Assembly (NCBI GenBank): GCA_009698815.1
Contig: WLPJ01000005.1
Span: 57,517-121,516, forward strand
Length of the DNA stretch: 64,000 nucleotides
Reading direction: 5' to 3'
Source of the DNA: Actinomycetota bacterium
GTDB taxonomy: Bacteria > Actinomycetota > Actinomycetes > Nanopelagicales > Nanopelagicaceae
Part shown: piece by piece, positions 27,021 to 34,973 of the stretch
Position numbering within the stretch: position 1 is the stretch's first letter
How the letters are laid out: each line of letters begins with the position of its first letter
Notes under the pieces: model-generated
The model's input: only the letters and a program-made list of their open reading frames with translations
Told to the model about the DNA's origin: nothing
Database searches by the model: none
Translations under genes and position numbers: made by a program

Positions 27021-27705
27021 ATCGCTTGATCTTTTAGATTCAGCAATTGTTAAGTGCAAGAAGTGTCCACGCCTGGTGCAATGGCGCGAAGAAGTTGCTG
27101 TCGTAAAACGCAAGGCGTATGAAAATGAAAAGTATTGGGGCAAGCCTGTTCCGGGTTTCGGCCCTGCAAATGCGCAAATAGTTATCCTTGGGCTCGCACC
27201 TGGTGCACACGGCGCCAATCGCACCGGACGAGTATTTACTGGCGATTCATCAGGGGATTGGCTCTATAAGTCACTCCACAAAAATGGCCTTGCCAAGATC
27301 CCAACTAGTAAAAGCAAAGATGATGGCCAAGAGTTAATCAACACTCGAATTCTCTGCGCCGTTCGATGTGCACCACCGGATAACAAACCAAGTACCGAAG
27401 AGAAAAATACCTGCGCACCTTTCTATAAAGATGAGATCGCACTATTAATGCCAACTGCAAGATCCTTCCTTGCACTTGGAAACCTTGCCTGGACCACTCT
27501 GCTTGCAACGCTTACAGAACTTGGTTGCGAGATTCCAAAGCCAAAACCAAAATTTGGCCACGGTGCTACTGCAACGTTTATTGGCCCAGATGGAATCAAA
27601 AGAACGATTATTGGCAGTTACCATCCCAGTCAACAGAACACATTTACAGGCAAATTAACGGAAAAAATGTTGGATTCAGTAATAAAAAAGGCAAGTAGAC
27701 TCTGA
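26995..27705 (+). CDS. Uracil-DNA glycosylase, family 5 (UDGb type) iron-sulfur enzyme
   Basis: About 236 residues from ATG 26995, or 230 from TTG 27013; both overlap the end of ppx and no ribosome-binding site decides. The signature ILGLAPGAHGANRTGRVFTG is diagnostic of family 5 glycosylases, which remove uracil and some deaminated purines from DNA. Four Cys fit a 4Fe-4S cluster: KCKKC near the N-terminus and the later Cys in RILCAVRC and NTCAPF. The C-terminal motif SYHPSQQNTFTGKLT closes the active site. tRNA-Leu begins 13 bases after the stop. Confidence 0.9.
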   Translation: MEWPGRLYKSLDLLDSAIVKCKKCPRLVQWREEVAVVKRKAYENEKYWGKPVPGFGPANAQIVILGLAPGAHGANRTGRVFTGDSSGDWLYKSLHKNGLAKIPTSKSKDDGQELINTRILCAVRCAPPDNKPSTEEKNTCAPFYKDEIALLMPTARSFLALGNLAWTTLLATLTELGCEIPKPKPKFGHGATATFIGPDGIKRTIIGSYHPSQQNTFTGKLTEKMLDSVIKKASRL

Positions 27706-27718
27706 GACTTATCACGTG

Positions 27719-27791
27719 GCCCCGATAGCCCAATGGCAGAGGCAGAGGACTTAAAATCCTCCCAGTGTGGGTTCGACCCCCACTCGGGGCA
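27719..27791 (+). tRNA. tRNA-Leu (anticodon UAA), short variable arm
   Basis: A complete 73-nt cloverleaf. Acceptor GCCCCGA/TCGGGGC plus discriminator A; D stem GCC/GGC; anticodon stem GAGGA/TCCTC around loop CTTAAAA, anticodon TAA; variable loop of 5 nt (CCAGT); T stem GTGGG/CCCAC with loop TTCGACC. CCA is not encoded. The TAA anticodon means Leu (UUA), yet the architecture is class I, lacking the long variable arm expected of bacterial Leu tRNAs. UUA codons are common in this window, so a UUA reader is needed. The 3' half is duplicated at 29370-29412. Confidence 0.9.
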
Positions 27792-27792
27792 C
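27750..27792 (+). repeat. Direct repeat copy 1 (attL/attB-like, within tRNA-Leu)
   Basis: Runs from the anticodon loop to just past the discriminator base of the intact tRNA-Leu. The first 14 and last 12 bases are identical to copy 2; the five differences lie in the variable loop and T arm. Confidence 0.75.
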
Positions 27793-27844
27793 AACTTCGT
27801 GCTTAAAGTATCGCGCACTCACTAGAAATATCTCCTAAAGTGCG

Positions 27845-27850
27845 TACTCT
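27845..27850 (+). promoter_or_regulatory. Predicted -10 element for a leaderless transcript of the island gene
   Basis: TACTCT lies 6 bases before the GTG at 27857, and no Shine-Dalgarno is present. This spacing would put the transcription start at or next to the start codon. The same hexamer precedes pth (15656-15661). No clear -35 is visible. Confidence 0.35.
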
Positions 27851-27856
27851 GCTGTT

Positions 27857-29374
27857 GTGAGATATTCGAAGTCATTGGTTAAGAAAAAGTATTGGCAAAA
27901 AGTATTTGTCACGTTTTTGTCGGTAACTTTTCTTCTGGTTAATTCAACTGGAGCGGACTCGGCAATTACCTTTGGCAAGATGTGGGTATCTGTTTTACAG
28001 AGTGGGCTGGGTGTATCTTCGCCTACGAGTTTTCACACCGGAACTAATAAAACATTCACTGCCTCTTTTCCACTTTGTGATAGTGATAAGGGTTTTCCTT
28101 GTATAAACAAACTTCTTGTTCGTAAACTTGGCGCTAAAACTTGGACTCATATGCGCCCTTGGGGAAAAGTTGCTGCAAAAAAGAACTGCCAATTCTGTAA
28201 ATATACGACTTGGGAATCAATTCCGGATAAGAATCTGCCTGCTGGAGGCGAAGCATATAATTGGTCAGCCAGTGGTTTTGAAGAAGTAAGCCTTAGTGCA
28301 TCATTAAGTGGCTACTTCACAGGAGATCCAAATAGTTTTGGCACATCTGATGGTATGACATATCAACCGACCGGCTTGGGTGTAGAGATACTTGATGCTT
28401 TTAGAAATGCACCAGAAAATGAATATGAAGTACATTTAAAATTGGGCTTGTTCTCCAAGTCGCTTTCTGGTTGGTTTATCGGTCGTTTGGCCCGCCCATC
28501 ATTAGATTTAACAAGTAGTGGAGATCTCACTATTTCAGGTGAATCAATATTACTCCAGAACGCAGGAAGTGAAATTAATTATAGTGATTTACCACCTGAC
28601 TGGATTGCTGACCTTGTGAAAGAGTGTATTCCACTTTCCTATTGCGGATTTGAAAGTGATCCGCAATCCTGGAATGAACATACGCCTTGGCAGAGCATTG
28701 GTTACCTGGCAAACAATGAGAAAACAATGAAGACATTTTCTCAGTTCGAAAACATTTTTGGGAATAAAGCTCAGAATCAATATAGAATTTGGGCGATTTC
28801 TAATTTCAGTGATTGGGTAAAACCAATTTCTAAGATTGGCAACTGTTCTATTTCAGAGGGATTCTTAGGGCTAGTCAGCACAAATTCGACAGTTTTTTCT
28901 TCTGACCCGCCAATTGTGATTGATGAAGCACTTTCCTACCGAGTTGGCTCGACACATTTAAGAGCCGATGGAAGTTTAAATAGTGGTAGTTATGGAGTTT
29001 CATTACGAAAAGACTTAGCAAAATGCGTATGGGGGGATCAGTTTATTCCAGAATTTATTGGTGTTGAAGTAGCGTACAAGGATGGTAAACCCGAAGTTAT
29101 TGCCACAAGTTTCAAGTCAACAGATAGTTTCTACAATTTTAATGCATCTGGATTTCATTACTCGATTCCAACCTTAAGTATGAAGAATTTTAAGTCTGAG
29201 GTACAACCGTTAAAAGTATCTGTATCTGAAACAGCTACTACCGAAGCAATCGCCAAAATTTCCCCAAAATCAACAGTGAAAAAAACTACAATCACCTGCG
29301 CCAAAGGCAAAGTAACCAAGAAAGTAACTGCCGTTAGTCCTAAATGCCCTACCGGGTATAAGAAAAAGCCTTAA
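27857..29374 (+). CDS. Secreted protein of unknown function with C-terminal Cys-pair basic tail
   Basis: 505 residues, not recognised. An N-terminal signal sequence (basic KKKYWQK then a hydrophobic core, likely cleaved after ADSA, residue 36) indicates export. The mature protein is rich in Ser, Thr, Gly, Trp and aromatic residues, with scattered Cys (PLCDSDKGFPC, NCQFC, CIPLSYC) suggesting disulfides and a beta-rich extracellular fold. The last ~30 residues form a compact basic motif with two Cys 16 apart (C481, C497): TCAKGKVTKK then PKCPTGYKKK, which I recall as a recurrent tail in freshwater actinobacterial exported proteins. It is the only cargo between the tRNA-Leu repeats, and its TAA stop lies in the second repeat. 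Starts with GTG, apparently leaderless. Confidence 0.75.
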   Translation: MRYSKSLVKKKYWQKVFVTFLSVTFLLVNSTGADSAITFGKMWVSVLQSGLGVSSPTSFHTGTNKTFTASFPLCDSDKGFPCINKLLVRKLGAKTWTHMRPWGKVAAKKNCQFCKYTTWESIPDKNLPAGGEAYNWSASGFEEVSLSASLSGYFTGDPNSFGTSDGMTYQPTGLGVEILDAFRNAPENEYEVHLKLGLFSKSLSGWFIGRLARPSLDLTSSGDLTISGESILLQNAGSEINYSDLPPDWIADLVKECIPLSYCGFESDPQSWNEHTPWQSIGYLANNEKTMKTFSQFENIFGNKAQNQYRIWAISNFSDWVKPISKIGNCSISEGFLGLVSTNSTVFSSDPPIVIDEALSYRVGSTHLRADGSLNSGSYGVSLRKDLAKCVWGDQFIPEFIGVEVAYKDGKPEVIATSFKSTDSFYNFNASGFHYSIPTLSMKNFKSEVQPLKVSVSETATTEAIAKISPKSTVKKTTITCAKGKVTKKVTAVSPKCPTGYKKKP

Positions 29375-29412
29375 AATCCTCCCTGGCTTGGTCCGACCCC
29401 CACTCGGGGCAC
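29370..29412 (+). repeat. Direct repeat copy 2 (decayed tRNA-Leu 3' half, attR-like)
   Basis: Same 43 bases as 27750-27792 with five substitutions, all in the variable loop/T-arm part, which break the T stem, so it cannot fold as tRNA. The exact offset is 1620 bases with no indels. Its triplet 29372-29374, equivalent to the anticodon TAA, is the stop codon of the upstream gene. Confidence 0.75.
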
Positions 29413-29481
29413 CGGTTTGTGCGTAGCCTGATAATTGGAGTGAAATTCTCAGGAAAATGCCGTTAAATTAGTACTACCTAC

Positions 29482-29520
29482 CTCGCCCCGATTGGGGGAG
29501 AGATTTCCTAGAAAGGGAAA
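29482..29520 (+). promoter_or_regulatory. Two consecutive hairpins before the YccA-like gene
   Basis: CTC-G-CCCC-GATT-GGGG-GAG (about 29482-29500) is followed at once by TTTCC-TAGAAAG-GGAAA (about 29504-29520). The second hairpin contains the only ribosome-binding-site-like purine run (AAAGGGAAA) ahead of the GTG at 29524, so folding would hide it. The first could be a weak terminator of the island transcript. Confidence 0.35.
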
Positions 29521-29523
29521 TTA

Positions 29524-30276
29524 GTGCGCAGTTCAAATCCTGTTTTAAATCGTTCGAACCGTGGCTTTGCTCAAATGGATGCAACACGTCTCGATAACGA
29601 TTCACTTGAAGCAACATATGCAGCACCTGCAGCATCTTCACTTCGTACCGGTCGCGTGACCATGGACGATGTTGTTATGCGCACCGCAACGTTGTTTGCC
29701 GTGTTGGTTGCAGTCGGAGCATTTGCATGGGGAGCTAATAACCCAGCACTTGCCTTGGTTGGTTTCCTCGGTGGTTTTGTTCTTGCAATGGTAAATATCT
29801 TTTCAAAGAAAGTTCGTGTGCCATTTATCGTTGCTTACGCAGCAGCACAGGGCCTTGCACTCGGAACAATTAGCCGTATTTACAACGAGGCTTACTCAGG
29901 CATTGTTGGTCAAGCAGTCATCGGAACACTTTGCGCCTTCGGTGGAATCTTGGTGGCATACCGCAGTGGCAAAATCCGCGTAACACCTAAGTTCACTCGC
30001 ATCATGCTTGGTGCGTTGATGGGTTACTTTGTATTTGGAATTATCACGCTGTTCACTGGCTTCCCAGGAGGACAACTAGGGCTGTTAATCGCAGTTGCTG
30101 GTGTTGCACTTGCAACATTCTTCTTAGTTCTAGATTTCGATCAGATCGAACGCACTATTGCGGCAGGGGCTCCACAGGAGGAGTCATGGCGCATGGCCTT
30201 TGGTTTGATGGTCACCATCGTTTGGTTGTATATGGAAGTTTTGAGGTTGCTCTCAATTCTTCGCAACAGTGACTAA
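29524..30276 (+). CDS. Bax inhibitor-1 / YccA family membrane protein
   Basis: 250 residues. After a ~55-residue polar cytoplasmic N-terminus come seven hydrophobic helices (from TATLFAVLVAVGAFAWG to LMVTIVWLYMEVLRLL). Family features are AYAAAQGLALGTISRIYNE, the conserved Asp-rich VLDFDQIERTIAAGAPQEESW loop before the last helix, and WLYMEVLRLL. In bacteria these proteins act as pH-sensitive calcium leak channels or FtsH-associated factors; the role here is not known. The GTG start follows a hairpin-bearing leader. Its transcript should end at the terminator at 30308. Confidence 0.9.
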   Translation: MRSSNPVLNRSNRGFAQMDATRLDNDSLEATYAAPAASSLRTGRVTMDDVVMRTATLFAVLVAVGAFAWGANNPALALVGFLGGFVLAMVNIFSKKVRVPFIVAYAAAQGLALGTISRIYNEAYSGIVGQAVIGTLCAFGGILVAYRSGKIRVTPKFTRIMLGALMGYFVFGIITLFTGFPGGQLGLLIAVAGVALATFFLVLDFDQIERTIAAGAPQEESWRMAFGLMVTIVWLYMEVLRLLSILRNSD

Positions 30277-30298
30277 TTAATTTATATTAGTTAAGTAA

Positions 30299-31510
30299 TT
30301 AACTAGATTGCCCGAGATGCGAACTCCGCGTCTCGGGCAATTTTGTTGCCACGATTACGGCGATAAACATAAGCCCTGCGCTGACTGCAAAGGCTGGTCG
30401 GAAGCCGTAATGATCGGCAATAAAACCAAGTGCAATCGGCGCAACCATCGCACCGGCATCTCCAGCCATCTGGAATAGCGCGATTACTTGACCCCCTTTA
30501 CCTGTCATCACATCACCAACAATTGCTGCTGTTGAAGAGAGGAAAATTGAGCCAAAGGCGCCAATCACCATTGAGAGAATGAACATCCAAGGTTGAACAG
30601 TTCCTACAAGTACGAGCACTGAAATCGTAAGCAGTGATGTGCCCACAAGTGCTGAAAACTTTCGCCCTCTTGAATCAGAGAGTCCACCAGCTTTAATTAA
30701 TAGCAAACCTTGGATTACAGATGAAATTGTGAACCCAAGACCTAGATAGCCGGCAGTTGATTTCATTTCTTCAACCATAAAGAGCGGAAGTATCGAGCGA
30801 GACATTCCAAAAAGAACTGATGCACTGCAGAAAGAGATTGTTAAGGCAATTAGGTAAGGCTTGCTCGCAAGTGCTTCTCGAATAGAAGTTTTCTCTTGCG
30901 CAATTTTTTCAGATGGACGAGCTGCGAGTACAGAGTTACGAAGTAAAAAACCACCGGCGGCACTTGAGACAACCAAAAGGATGGCATAAACAAGAAGTGG
31001 TGCGCGTAAGGAAATGGCTGTTAGAAACCCGCCGATAACTGGACCAGCCATCATTCCGACAAGAAAACTGCTGTTATAAAGAGATTGGGCGCGTGCTCTT
31101 TTAGAGTCATCTGTTGCGCGCAAAATGATCGAACCTGCTGCAACCGAGAACATAGAGGAGCCAAGACCGCCTGCTGCTCGAAAAAACAATAGTTGTTCAT
31201 AAGTCTGCGCAAATGCTGCCGCGAATGAAGAAAGTGCTACAAAGCCAACTCCGGTTGTATAAACGATTCTTTCACCGAATTTATCAACTAACTTTCCAGC
31301 AAACAGTCCGCTAGCAAATCTGGCAAATGCGAAAGCCGAGATGATTGCGCCTACCTGAGCGTTATTTACGCCAAAAGAACGCGCAAACAATGGAATTGTT
31401 GGAGCGATGATTCCAAAACCGACTGCAACAAAGAAAGATGCGAAGACAAGAACACCAACCTCACGCGGAAATTCTGCGAAAGGGTTGGTGGGCTTAGTCT
31501 TTAGATTCAA
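30299..31510 (-). CDS. MFS transporter
   Basis: 403 residues with about 12 membrane helices. The N-terminal half has the MFS motif A-like GKLVDKFGERIVY in loop 2-3 and the motif C-like GMMAGPVIGGFL in helix 5, an antiporter hallmark, so it is probably a drug or metabolite exporter (DHA1-like). Substrate unknown. It is 6 bases downstream of a second exporter on the same strand. Its last codons are antisense to the terminator of the YccA-like gene. Confidence 0.87.
   Translation of the reverse strand: MNLKTKPTNPFAEFPREVGVLVFASFFVAVGFGIIAPTIPLFARSFGVNNAQVGAIISAFAFARFASGLFAGKLVDKFGERIVYTTGVGFVALSSFAAAFAQTYEQLLFFRAAGGLGSSMFSVAAGSIILRATDDSKRARAQSLYNSSFLVGMMAGPVIGGFLTAISLRAPLLVYAILLVVSSAAGGFLLRNSVLAARPSEKIAQEKTSIREALASKPYLIALTISFCSASVLFGMSRSILPLFMVEEMKSTAGYLGLGFTISSVIQGLLLIKAGGLSDSRGRKFSALVGTSLLTISVLVLVGTVQPWMFILSMVIGAFGSIFLSSTAAIVGDVMTGKGGQVIALFQMAGDAGAMVAPIALGFIADHYGFRPAFAVSAGLMFIAVIVATKLPETRSSHLGQSS
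30308..30345 (+). terminator. Rho-independent terminator of the YccA-like gene
   Basis: TTGCCCGAGA (30308-30317) pairs perfectly with TCTCGGGCAA (30331-30340); the loop can form an extra GCG/CGC pairing. TTTTGTT follows directly. It ends plus-strand transcripts 30-60 bases after the YccA-like stop, and it lies inside the 3' coding end of the opposing MFS gene. Confidence 0.8.
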
Positions 31511-31516
31511 TTCGAA

Positions 31517-33118
31517 TTAACCGATTGATTCGCCAGCTGATTCTTCACGAGCAGCAGCGTAATCTTTATTGGTGCGCAATGGGGTTTCCCGAAGGAGTAG
31601 CGCCAACAAGAAACCAGCGGCAGTGATTGGCACTGCAGTGTAGAAGACAATATGGAAAGAGCTAACGAAAGCATCAAGCACAGTTGTCTTAATGACCGGT
31701 GGGAAGGTCTGAAGAACTGCAGTATTGCTCTTAATAGTTTCAAGTTTGGCGGTATCAAATCCGGCAACTGCATCTGGGTTGGTAGTTGCTAATTTATTGA
31801 AGTTATCGGCCAAATAATGTCCCAAACGGTTTGTGAGAATTGTTCCAAATATCGCAGTTCCGAAAACACTGCCAAGTGAGCGGAAGAAAGTATTAGAACT
31901 AGTTGCAACGCCCATATCTTTAAACTCCACTGCATTTTGCAGGGCGATAACTATTGTCTGCATTGATAGACCAAGTCCGGCGCCAACCAAAATTGCATAG
32001 ATAGATAACTGCCAGAATGGTGTTTCGGCGTTTAACGTGGCCATAAGCAAGATTCCAACGGTCATTACTGCAGTTCCGATTATTGGGAAGCGTTTGTAAT
32101 GGCCATGCTTGGTGATTGCTTTACCGCTGTAGATAGAAGTTGAAACGATTCCGAGCATGAATGGAATCAATTTTAGGCCAGCTTCAGTTGCTGTATCGCC
32201 TTTAACCACCTGCAGATAAAGAGGCAACATCACGATGGCACCGAACATACCCGCACCGATGATAAAACCTAGCGCGGAAGTTAGTGAAAAAGTATGATTT
32301 TTAAAGAGAGATAAAGGCAGGATGGGTTCTACTGCTTTGCCTTCCCAATAAATAAATATAAAGGTAAGTGCAATGCCTGCAAATAGGAATGTAAGCGTTG
32401 TCGAGTTACCCCAACCGCGTTCTGGGCCATAGATTGATACTGCTAACAAAGTCGCGCAAACTGCGGCAACCATTAATAGCGCACCTAAGTAATCAATCTT
32501 GTGTTCACGTTTTACTTTTGGAATATGTAAAACGGCAGATGTAATAGCAAGGGCTGCAATACCAAATGGGATATTTATATAGAAAATCCAGCGCCATCCC
32601 GTTACGCCAAGAATCGTTGCGTGATCTGAGAAGAATCCGCCAAGCAGCGGACCGGCAACGGATGCAAGTCCCCAAACTGCGCCAAAGTAACCTTGGTAAC
32701 GACCGCGTTCGCGCGGCGGAACGATGTCACCAATGATTACAAATGTGAGTGCCATAAGGCCGCCTGCACCAAGACCTTGAATCGCACGTGTACCAATTAA
32801 CTGCGACATGTTCTGTGCCGCACCGGCTGCAAATGATCCGATCAGAAAAGTAACAATCGCGAATTGGAAAACAATGCGACGTCCGTAAATATCTGAGATT
32901 TTTCCATACAAAGGCGTTGATGCCGTTGATGTAAGCAAATATGCAGTTACTACCCAGGTGTAATGGTTAAGGCCATTGAAATCTTCTACGATACTTTTTA
33001 GGGCTGTTGAAACAATTGTCTGGTCAAGGGCTGCCAAGAGCATGCCGGTCATGAGGCCGCTCAGGATGATCATGATTTCTTTATGTGTGTGTTCTTTTAC
33101 TGGGCCATGGCTGGACAT
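31517..33118 (-). CDS. DHA2 family (EmrB/QacA) drug exporter
   Basis: 533 residues, 14 predicted membrane helices. The DHA2 motif [17 protein letters not shown] in helix 1, the [15 protein letters not shown] loop (motif A), and [16 protein letters not shown] (motif C) are clear. This family exports lipophilic drugs by proton antiport. A GAGAGG ribosome-binding site lies just before the ATG at 33118. Divergent from the DrrAB-type exporter with 66 bases between, so the pair may share regulation; no regulator gene is adjacent. Confidence 0.92.
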   Translation of the reverse strand: MSSHGPVKEHTHKEIMIILSGLMTGMLLAALDQTIVSTALKSIVEDFNGLNHYTWVVTAYLLTSTASTPLYGKISDIYGRRIVFQFAIVTFLIGSFAAGAAQNMSQLIGTRAIQGLGAGGLMALTFVIIGDIVPPRERGRYQGYFGAVWGLASVAGPLLGGFFSDHATILGVTGWRWIFYINIPFGIAALAITSAVLHIPKVKREHKIDYLGALLMVAAVCATLLAVSIYGPERGWGNSTTLTFLFAGIALTFIFIYWEGKAVEPILPLSLFKNHTFSLTSALGFIIGAGMFGAIVMLPLYLQVVKGDTATEAGLKLIPFMLGIVSTSIYSGKAITKHGHYKRFPIIGTAVMTVGILLMATLNAETPFWQLSIYAILVGAGLGLSMQTIVIALQNAVEFKDMGVATSSNTFFRSLGSVFGTAIFGTILTNRLGHYLADNFNKLATTNPDAVAGFDTAKLETIKSNTAVLQTFPPVIKTTVLDAFVSSFHIVFYTAVPITAAGFLLALLLRETPLRTNKDYAAAREESAGESIG

Positions 33119-33172
33119 TGGTGCCTCTCAGAATCGCTCATTTTGTGGATATATTTAATAATCCAATAGCGG

Positions 33173-33178
33173 TAAGTT
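33173..33178 (+). promoter_or_regulatory. Predicted -10 element, leaderless start of the ABC exporter operon
   Basis: TAAGTT ends 6 bases before the GTG at 33185, with no ribosome-binding site between. The spacing matches the pattern at 27857 and 36740. Confidence 0.35.
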
Positions 33179-33184
33179 TACTCC

Positions 33185-34177
33185 GTGAAATCAGTTATCG
33201 CCGAAGACCTTGTAAAAACCTATCGCAATGGGGCAGTTCGTGCCTTAGACCATTTATCACTCGATGTTGAAGAAGGCACTGTTTTAAGCGTGCTTGGACC
33301 AAATGGTGCGGGCAAAACAACTTGTGTACGCATCTTGGCAACTTTATTGCGCCCAGATTCAGGTCGCGCGATGGTTGGTGGCATTGATGTTATAAAGCAC
33401 CCCGAAAAAGTTCGCGAAGTAATTGGTTTATCAGGTCAATACGCAGCTGTTGATGAGATTTTAACTGGCTGGGATAACTTGGTGATGTTTGGCCAGCTCT
33501 ATCACCTTGGCAAGAAAGAGGCGATAGCGCGAGCAGATGAATTACTCGAAAGATTCTCACTTACAGAGAGCGCAAAGCGCCCCATCAAGACTTATTCAGG
33601 TGGAATGCGCCGCCGCCTTGATTTAGCAGCATCGCTAATTGTTAAGCCAAAGGTTCTCTTCTTAGATGAGCCAACCACGGGACTGGATCCACGTGGTCGC
33701 CAAGAAATGTGGAGAGTTATCGAAGAGTTGGTAAAGGGTGGCGTTACTTTGCTACTTACTACTCAATATCTTGAAGAGGCCGACCAATTGGCCGATGAAA
33801 TTGCAGTTATCGATCATGGAAAAGTTATTGCCCGCGGAACTTCTGATGCGCTAAAGAAGCAGGTCGGCGGAGAACGTTTAGAAATTGTGGTCGAGGCGCA
33901 CAACATTGCCAAAGCTATGGAAGTTGTGGCAAATGTCAGCGGCAATAAAGCAACGCTGGATGAAGGTCTGCGCATGATTTCAGCACCGGTTTCAACTGGT
34001 GCAACTGCGCTAATTGAAACGCTGCGTTCTTTAGATTCAGCAGGAATCCACCCGCTTGATGTGGGGCTAAAGCGTCCATCACTGGACGATGTTTTCCTTT
34101 CGCTCACTGGTCATGCCGCCGAGGAAACGCCAGTAGAAGAAGTTACAACAGGACGTAGAAAGAAGGCTAAGAAATGA
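33185..34177 (+). CDS. ABC transporter ATP-binding protein, DrrA type
   Basis: 330 residues. Walker A LGPNGAGKTTCVRIL (about 38), the ABC signature YSGGMRRRLDLA (about 139), Walker B VLFLDEPTTGLDP and the H-loop-equivalent LLTTQYLEEADQLADEIAV are all present. The ~100-residue C-terminal extension ending in SLDDVFLSLTGH is characteristic of the daunorubicin-resistance DrrA subfamily. Works with the permease that overlaps it by 4 bases. GTG start, probably leaderless. Substrate unknown; no biosynthetic cluster is nearby. Confidence 0.92.
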   Translation: MKSVIAEDLVKTYRNGAVRALDHLSLDVEEGTVLSVLGPNGAGKTTCVRILATLLRPDSGRAMVGGIDVIKHPEKVREVIGLSGQYAAVDEILTGWDNLVMFGQLYHLGKKEAIARADELLERFSLTESAKRPIKTYSGGMRRRLDLAASLIVKPKVLFLDEPTTGLDPRGRQEMWRVIEELVKGGVTLLLTTQYLEEADQLADEIAVIDHGKVIARGTSDALKKQVGGERLEIVVEAHNIAKAMEVVANVSGNKATLDEGLRMISAPVSTGATALIETLRSLDSAGIHPLDVGLKRPSLDDVFLSLTGHAAEETPVEEVTTGRRKKAKK

Positions 34178-34965
34178 GCGCTTTCAAAGACACCATGATC
34201 ATTACGCAGCGTCAGTTGCGGTTATTAACTCGCGTTCCAGAAGTTTTAGTCTTCTCAACAATTCAGCCGGTCATGTTTGTGCTTTTGTTCCGTTACGTAT
34301 TTGGTGGTTCAATCGATAGCGGTCAACCAGGGGGATATGTTCAACTCTTGATGCCCGGAATCTTTGTGCAGACCGTTGCATTCACATTAGCTGGAACCGC
34401 GGTAGGTCTTGCTGAAGATCTTAAGAAAGGTTTAATTGATCGCTTTAGATCTCTGCCGATCTCACAATCTGCTTTAGTTGTTGGTCGCACACTTGGGGAT
34501 TCTTTACTTAACATCGTGGTTCTAGCGGTCATGGGAATTGCTGGATATATCGTCGGTTGGCGTCCAACATCAGGTGTGATTAGCGTGGGCATCGGATTCA
34601 TTTTCCTCTTGTTATTTGGTTACGCACTTTCTTGGGTTGGAATCTATGTTGGGCTTTCCGCATCCGATGCGCGAGTGGTTCAAAACGTTAGCTTTATTGT
34701 GACATTCCCACTTACATTCTTATCGAACGCTTTTGCACCAACCACCGGAATGCCACGTGCTCTGCAGTACTTTGCAGAATGGAACCCGGTTTCAACAATG
34801 GTTGCTGCCTGCCGCGAACTCTTCGGCCTGGAAAATCAATTCGGCGCAACTGCTGGATCATTCCCGAGTGAAAATCCTCTAATCACATCATTCATCTACA
34901 TGATCATCATCATGGCGATATTTATTCCGATCAGCGTTAGAAAATATAAGCGCGCAGCGGATTAA
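34174..34965 (+). CDS. ABC-2 type permease, DrrB type
   Basis: 263 residues with six membrane helices and the ABC-2 family pattern: RQLRLLTRVPEVLVFSTIQP at the start, GIFVQTVAFTLAGTAVGLAEDL, the RFRSLPISQSALVVGRTLGD coupling region, and TFLSNAFAPTTGMPRALQ, typical of DrrB proteins. ATGA overlap with the ATPase gene shows translational coupling. Converges on the dehydratase with 8 bases between. Confidence 0.9.
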   Translation: MSAFKDTMIITQRQLRLLTRVPEVLVFSTIQPVMFVLLFRYVFGGSIDSGQPGGYVQLLMPGIFVQTVAFTLAGTAVGLAEDLKKGLIDRFRSLPISQSALVVGRTLGDSLLNIVVLAVMGIAGYIVGWRPTSGVISVGIGFIFLLLFGYALSWVGIYVGLSASDARVVQNVSFIVTFPLTFLSNAFAPTTGMPRALQYFAEWNPVSTMVAACRELFGLENQFGATAGSFPSENPLITSFIYMIIIMAIFIPISVRKYKRAAD

Positions 34966-34973
34966 TCAGATAC

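Larger units (their letters stand above)
27750..29412. mobile_element. Putative tRNA-Leu-targeted integration remnant carrying one gene
   Basis: The segment is bounded by the 3' half of tRNA-Leu (27750-27792) and an imperfect direct copy of it (29370-29412; 38 of 43 positions identical). Duplication of a tRNA 3' end is the standard product of site-specific integration by tyrosine recombinases. The only gene inside is the secreted 505-residue protein, which is visibly more AT-rich than its flanks. No integrase, excisionase or transposase is present, so this would be a deletion remnant or an element mobilised in trans. A tandem duplication followed by decay is an alternative. Confidence 0.55.

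Noticed and set aside
33185..34965. DrrAB as sign of an antibiotic biosynthesis cluster
   Set aside because: No polyketide, peptide or tailoring genes are nearby; DrrAB-type exporters are common without such clusters.
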